Source: an uncultured Clostridia bacterium
Lineage (GTDB): Bacteria; Bacillota; Clostridia; Christensenellales; CAG-917
Reading direction: 5' to 3'
Assembly: GCA_934254835.1 (NCBI GenBank)
Contig: CAKQMI010000043.1
Span: 1 to 6,470 of the forward strand
Length of the DNA: 6,470 nucleotides
Part shown: positions 5,200 to 6,470 of the stretch, piece by piece
Layout of the letters: each line of letters opens with the position of its first letter
Numbering within the stretch: position 1 is the first letter of the stretch
Translations under genes and position numbers: made by a program
Notes under the pieces: generated by a model
The model's input: the letters and a program-made list of their open reading frames with translations, nothing else
Database searches by the model: none
Told to the model about the DNA's origin: nothing

Positions 5200-5583
5200 A
5201 TGGAAATGAATTTGAAAGAGAAAAGGAAGGAACTGTTAAGGGCGTTGTCCGAAAACGAATTTTCGGAGGATTTTCATATCTTTGTGACCGAAACTTTGGA
5301 GGACGCGGAGGCTCTTGGTGAAGATTTTGCGGAAAATATCGCAAGCGTCATCGTGCAGTGCATAAATGACGGCGCAGGCGACGACGAGACTGTCGAAAAG
5401 TCAAGATTCAAGTATGACTTCGGCAAGTACGTTTTCGAGGTAAAAGAGGCGTTAAGACGGCTTGACGTCAAAGAAGGGCGCATTGAAAAACTAATAAAAC
5501 TTTACGACGGCGATTTGCTGAATGCGTTTAACCGCGGTTGGTCGGCGGAAGGTGTCGCCGAGAATATGAATGACAATTTCTAA
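5200..5583 (+). CDS. Small acidic protein of unknown function
   Basis: A 127-residue cytoplasmic protein with no signal peptide or membrane segment and no motif I recognise. It is rich in Glu and Asp (about 30 residues) and looks mostly helical: a charged N-terminal helix (MEMNLKEKRKELLRAL), an acidic stretch around FVTETLEDAEALGEDFAENI, and a second helical half with KEALRRLDVKEGRIEKLIKL. Acidic, largely helical small proteins can be inhibitors or DNA mimics, but nothing specific supports that here. The start is uncertain: ATG 5200 and ATG 5206 are both in frame, neither has a Shine-Dalgarno site, and a TTG at 5170 lies within the dyad. ATG 5200 is preferred because a possible extended -10 places transcription start there. 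It is divergent from the SH3-like/XRE operon and ends just before a strong terminator. Confidence 0.7.
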   Translation: MEMNLKEKRKELLRALSENEFSEDFHIFVTETLEDAEALGEDFAENIASVIVQCINDGAGDDETVEKSRFKYDFGKYVFEVKEALRRLDVKEGRIEKLIKLYDGDLLNAFNRGWSAEGVAENMNDNF

Positions 5584-5609
5584 CTCCTCATTATTTTATC
5601 AAAGGAAAA

Positions 5610-5634
5610 GGTGCGGAATTTCCGCACCCTTTTT
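5610..5634. terminator. Bidirectional terminator between convergent genes
   Basis: Arms GGTGCGG (5610-5616) and CCGCACC (5622-5628) pair perfectly around AATTT, and A/T pairs can extend inward. A run of five T follows on the plus strand (5630-5634), and AAAA before the stem gives TTTTCC on the minus strand. It serves the acidic-protein gene ending at 5583 and the lipoprotein gene whose stop is at 5642. Confidence 0.85.
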
Positions 5635-5641
5635 CTTGGCT

Positions 5642-6292
5642 TTATTTTTCAGCAATCCTATAATAGTTTATTGTTTTGCCGTTTTTGGCTTTGCCGGCGT
5701 TTTCGATGAAGATTTTGAGCATATAGGTGTTTTTGGTAGTATCGAAATCGTACAGCACGTCGAATTTCCAAACGGCGTCGTCTTTCAAGTAGTTTTGACC
5801 AAAAATTTGTTGGGTTGCTTCGGTGTCGGTGACGTAATAAAACCAATATCTTGTTTTCGTTTCATTGACAGAATATTTGTCAAGATTGGTTTCCTGCACG
5901 AGTTTATAGAAAGACTCCTTATCGCCGTCTCCGGTCATTTCAAGATTATTCGTGCCGAAACGTCCGTTGAATTTTTCATTGAAGTAATTAAAATATGTTT
6001 CGACGTTTTGCGTGAACGTGTCTTTATCGGGACACGGTTGGGTGAATGAATATCCGTCGAGGAGCCACGAAACACTGGTGTTCATCGTGCCCGTAAGTCC
6101 CGTGGGAGCGGGGAGAGCGGACAATCCTTTTTTTGAAAGTTCCGCTTCCGAAAACCACTTTGAATCGTCGCGGATTTGCGTTTTGTTGTTACCGCCGCCA
6201 TTGTCGCCTTTGTTGCACGCGCTGAAGAAAACCCCGCACGTCATGACAAGCGACAAACACAGTGCCACAATAATAATTTTTTTGAGTTTCAT
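5642..6292 (-). CDS. Putative lipoprotein of unknown function
   Basis: A 216-residue exported protein. The N-terminus has a Lys-rich start (MKLKKIII), a hydrophobic core (6-23) and the lipobox FSAC with the lipidated cysteine at 26, followed by a flexible Gly/Asn-rich linker (about 27-36). Phe at the -3 lipobox position is less usual than Leu but tolerated. The mature part, about 180 residues, is rich in aromatic residues (YFNYFNEKFNGRF, TRYWFYYV) and probably beta-rich; I recognise no domain. It should be anchored to the outer face of the cytoplasmic membrane. The start is supported by AAGGAA at 6306-6301, eight bases before the ATG. It has its own promoter (6352-6324) and shares a bidirectional terminator with the convergent gene, so it is monocistronic. 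Confidence 0.8.
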   Translation of the reverse strand: MKLKKIIIVALCLSLVMTCGVFFSACNKGDNGGGNNKTQIRDDSKWFSEAELSKKGLSALPAPTGLTGTMNTSVSWLLDGYSFTQPCPDKDTFTQNVETYFNYFNEKFNGRFGTNNLEMTGDGDKESFYKLVQETNLDKYSVNETKTRYWFYYVTDTEATQQIFGQNYLKDDAVWKFDVLYDFDTTKNTYMLKIFIENAGKAKNGKTINYYRIAEK

Positions 6293-6323
6293 AATAAAAC
6301 TTCCTTTTTGTTTATTTGATAAA

Positions 6324-6352
6324 ATGATACAACTTTATTATCAAAATTGCAA
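6324..6352 (-). promoter_or_regulatory. Promoter of the lipoprotein gene
   Basis: On the minus strand TTGCAA (-35, 6352-6347) and TATCAT (-10, 6329-6324) are separated by 17 bases. Transcription would start near 6317, leaving about 25 bases to the ATG with AAGGAA in the leader. Confidence 0.6.
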
Positions 6353-6373
6353 TAGCCTATTGAAAAATTTCCG

Positions 6374-6402
6374 CAAAAAAACCTTGCCGATTTTCGGCAA
6401 GG
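6374..6402 (-). terminator. Intrinsic terminator of the tRNA-Gly transcript
   Basis: On the minus strand CCTTGCCGA (6402-6394) pairs with TCGGCAAGG (6390-6382) across AAA, and a run of seven T follows (6381-6375). It begins seven bases after the encoded CCA end of the tRNA and also insulates the lipoprotein promoter from tRNA transcription. Confidence 0.85.
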
Positions 6403-6409
6403 CTCAAAA

Positions 6410-6470
6410 TGGAGCGGGTAACGGGAATCGAACCCGTGACCACAGCTTGGGAAGCTGTTGTTTTACCTCT
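6410..6470 (-). tRNA. tRNA-Gly (anticodon CCC), 5' end cut by window
   Basis: The minus strand carries the 3' part of a tRNA reading GGG codons. The anticodon stem ACAGC/GCTGT encloses loop TTCCCAA, so the anticodon is CCC (6451-6449). The T-arm ACGGG-TTCGATT-CCCGT is perfect. The acceptor 3' strand is TACCCGC with discriminator U73, usual for bacterial tRNA-Gly, and CCA is encoded (6412-6410). Only the 5' acceptor strand and the first part of the D-arm lie outside the window. Confidence 0.93.

Noticed and set aside
5570..6049. 159-codon open frame on the plus strand opposite the lipoprotein gene
   Set aside because: It runs through the bidirectional terminator at 5610-5634 and has no ribosome site. 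The minus strand has the signal peptide, lipobox, promoter and Shine-Dalgarno site.
6410..6470. Integration site for a mobile element at the tRNA-Gly
   Set aside because: No integrase gene and no second copy of the tRNA 3' end appear in the window.

Overview
The window looks like a chromosomal stretch from a member of the Bacillota, most likely an uncultured Clostridia of the animal gut. The reasons are indirect: near-consensus sigma-A promoters, purine-rich Shine-Dalgarno sites, many A/T-rich intergenic gaps with compact hairpin terminators, a Lys-rich N-terminus and Gly/Asn-rich linker on a lipoprotein, and a PurA of the 'GINWGDEGKGR' type. No phylogenetic marker is present that would settle the lineage.

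Layout, left to right. 1-1380: the purine gene purA on the minus strand, with a perfect-consensus promoter, followed at the left edge by the first four codons of another minus-strand gene. 1388-2180: a minus-strand metal-dependent amidohydrolase ending in a weak hairpin terminator. 2181-2354: a divergent intergenic region with one promoter facing each way and an imperfect inverted repeat between them. 2355-4007: a plus-strand GPH-family (MelB-like) sugar:cation symporter with a strong hairpin terminator at 4040-4077. 4078-4253: an array of seven tiny hairpins with different arm sequences, separated by an almost constant 8-base linker that changes strand halfway along. A further hairpin at 4259-4298 closes the gap. 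4320-5011: a visibly more A/T-rich two-gene minus-strand unit, a protein with two related SH3-like modules followed 2 bases later by a small XRE-family repressor. 5012-5199: a control region with a minus-strand extended -10 promoter, a TGACA-N5-TGTCA dyad and a possible plus-strand leaderless promoter. 5200-5583: a small acidic orphan protein on the plus strand. 5610-5634: a hairpin terminator usable in both directions. 5642-6292: a minus-strand lipoprotein of unknown function with its own promoter. 6382-6470: a tRNA-Gly(CCC) terminator and the 3' part of that tRNA, cut by the window edge.

How they may work together. purA is housekeeping and appears to be expressed constitutively; its short leader leaves no room for a purine riboswitch. 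The amidohydrolase and the sugar symporter share a promoter region and may be co-regulated, but their substrates are not readable from sequence. The XRE/SH3-like pair and the divergent acidic gene form a small accessory island with its own candidate operator. The part that conventional gene annotation does not explain is the hairpin array at 4078-4253.
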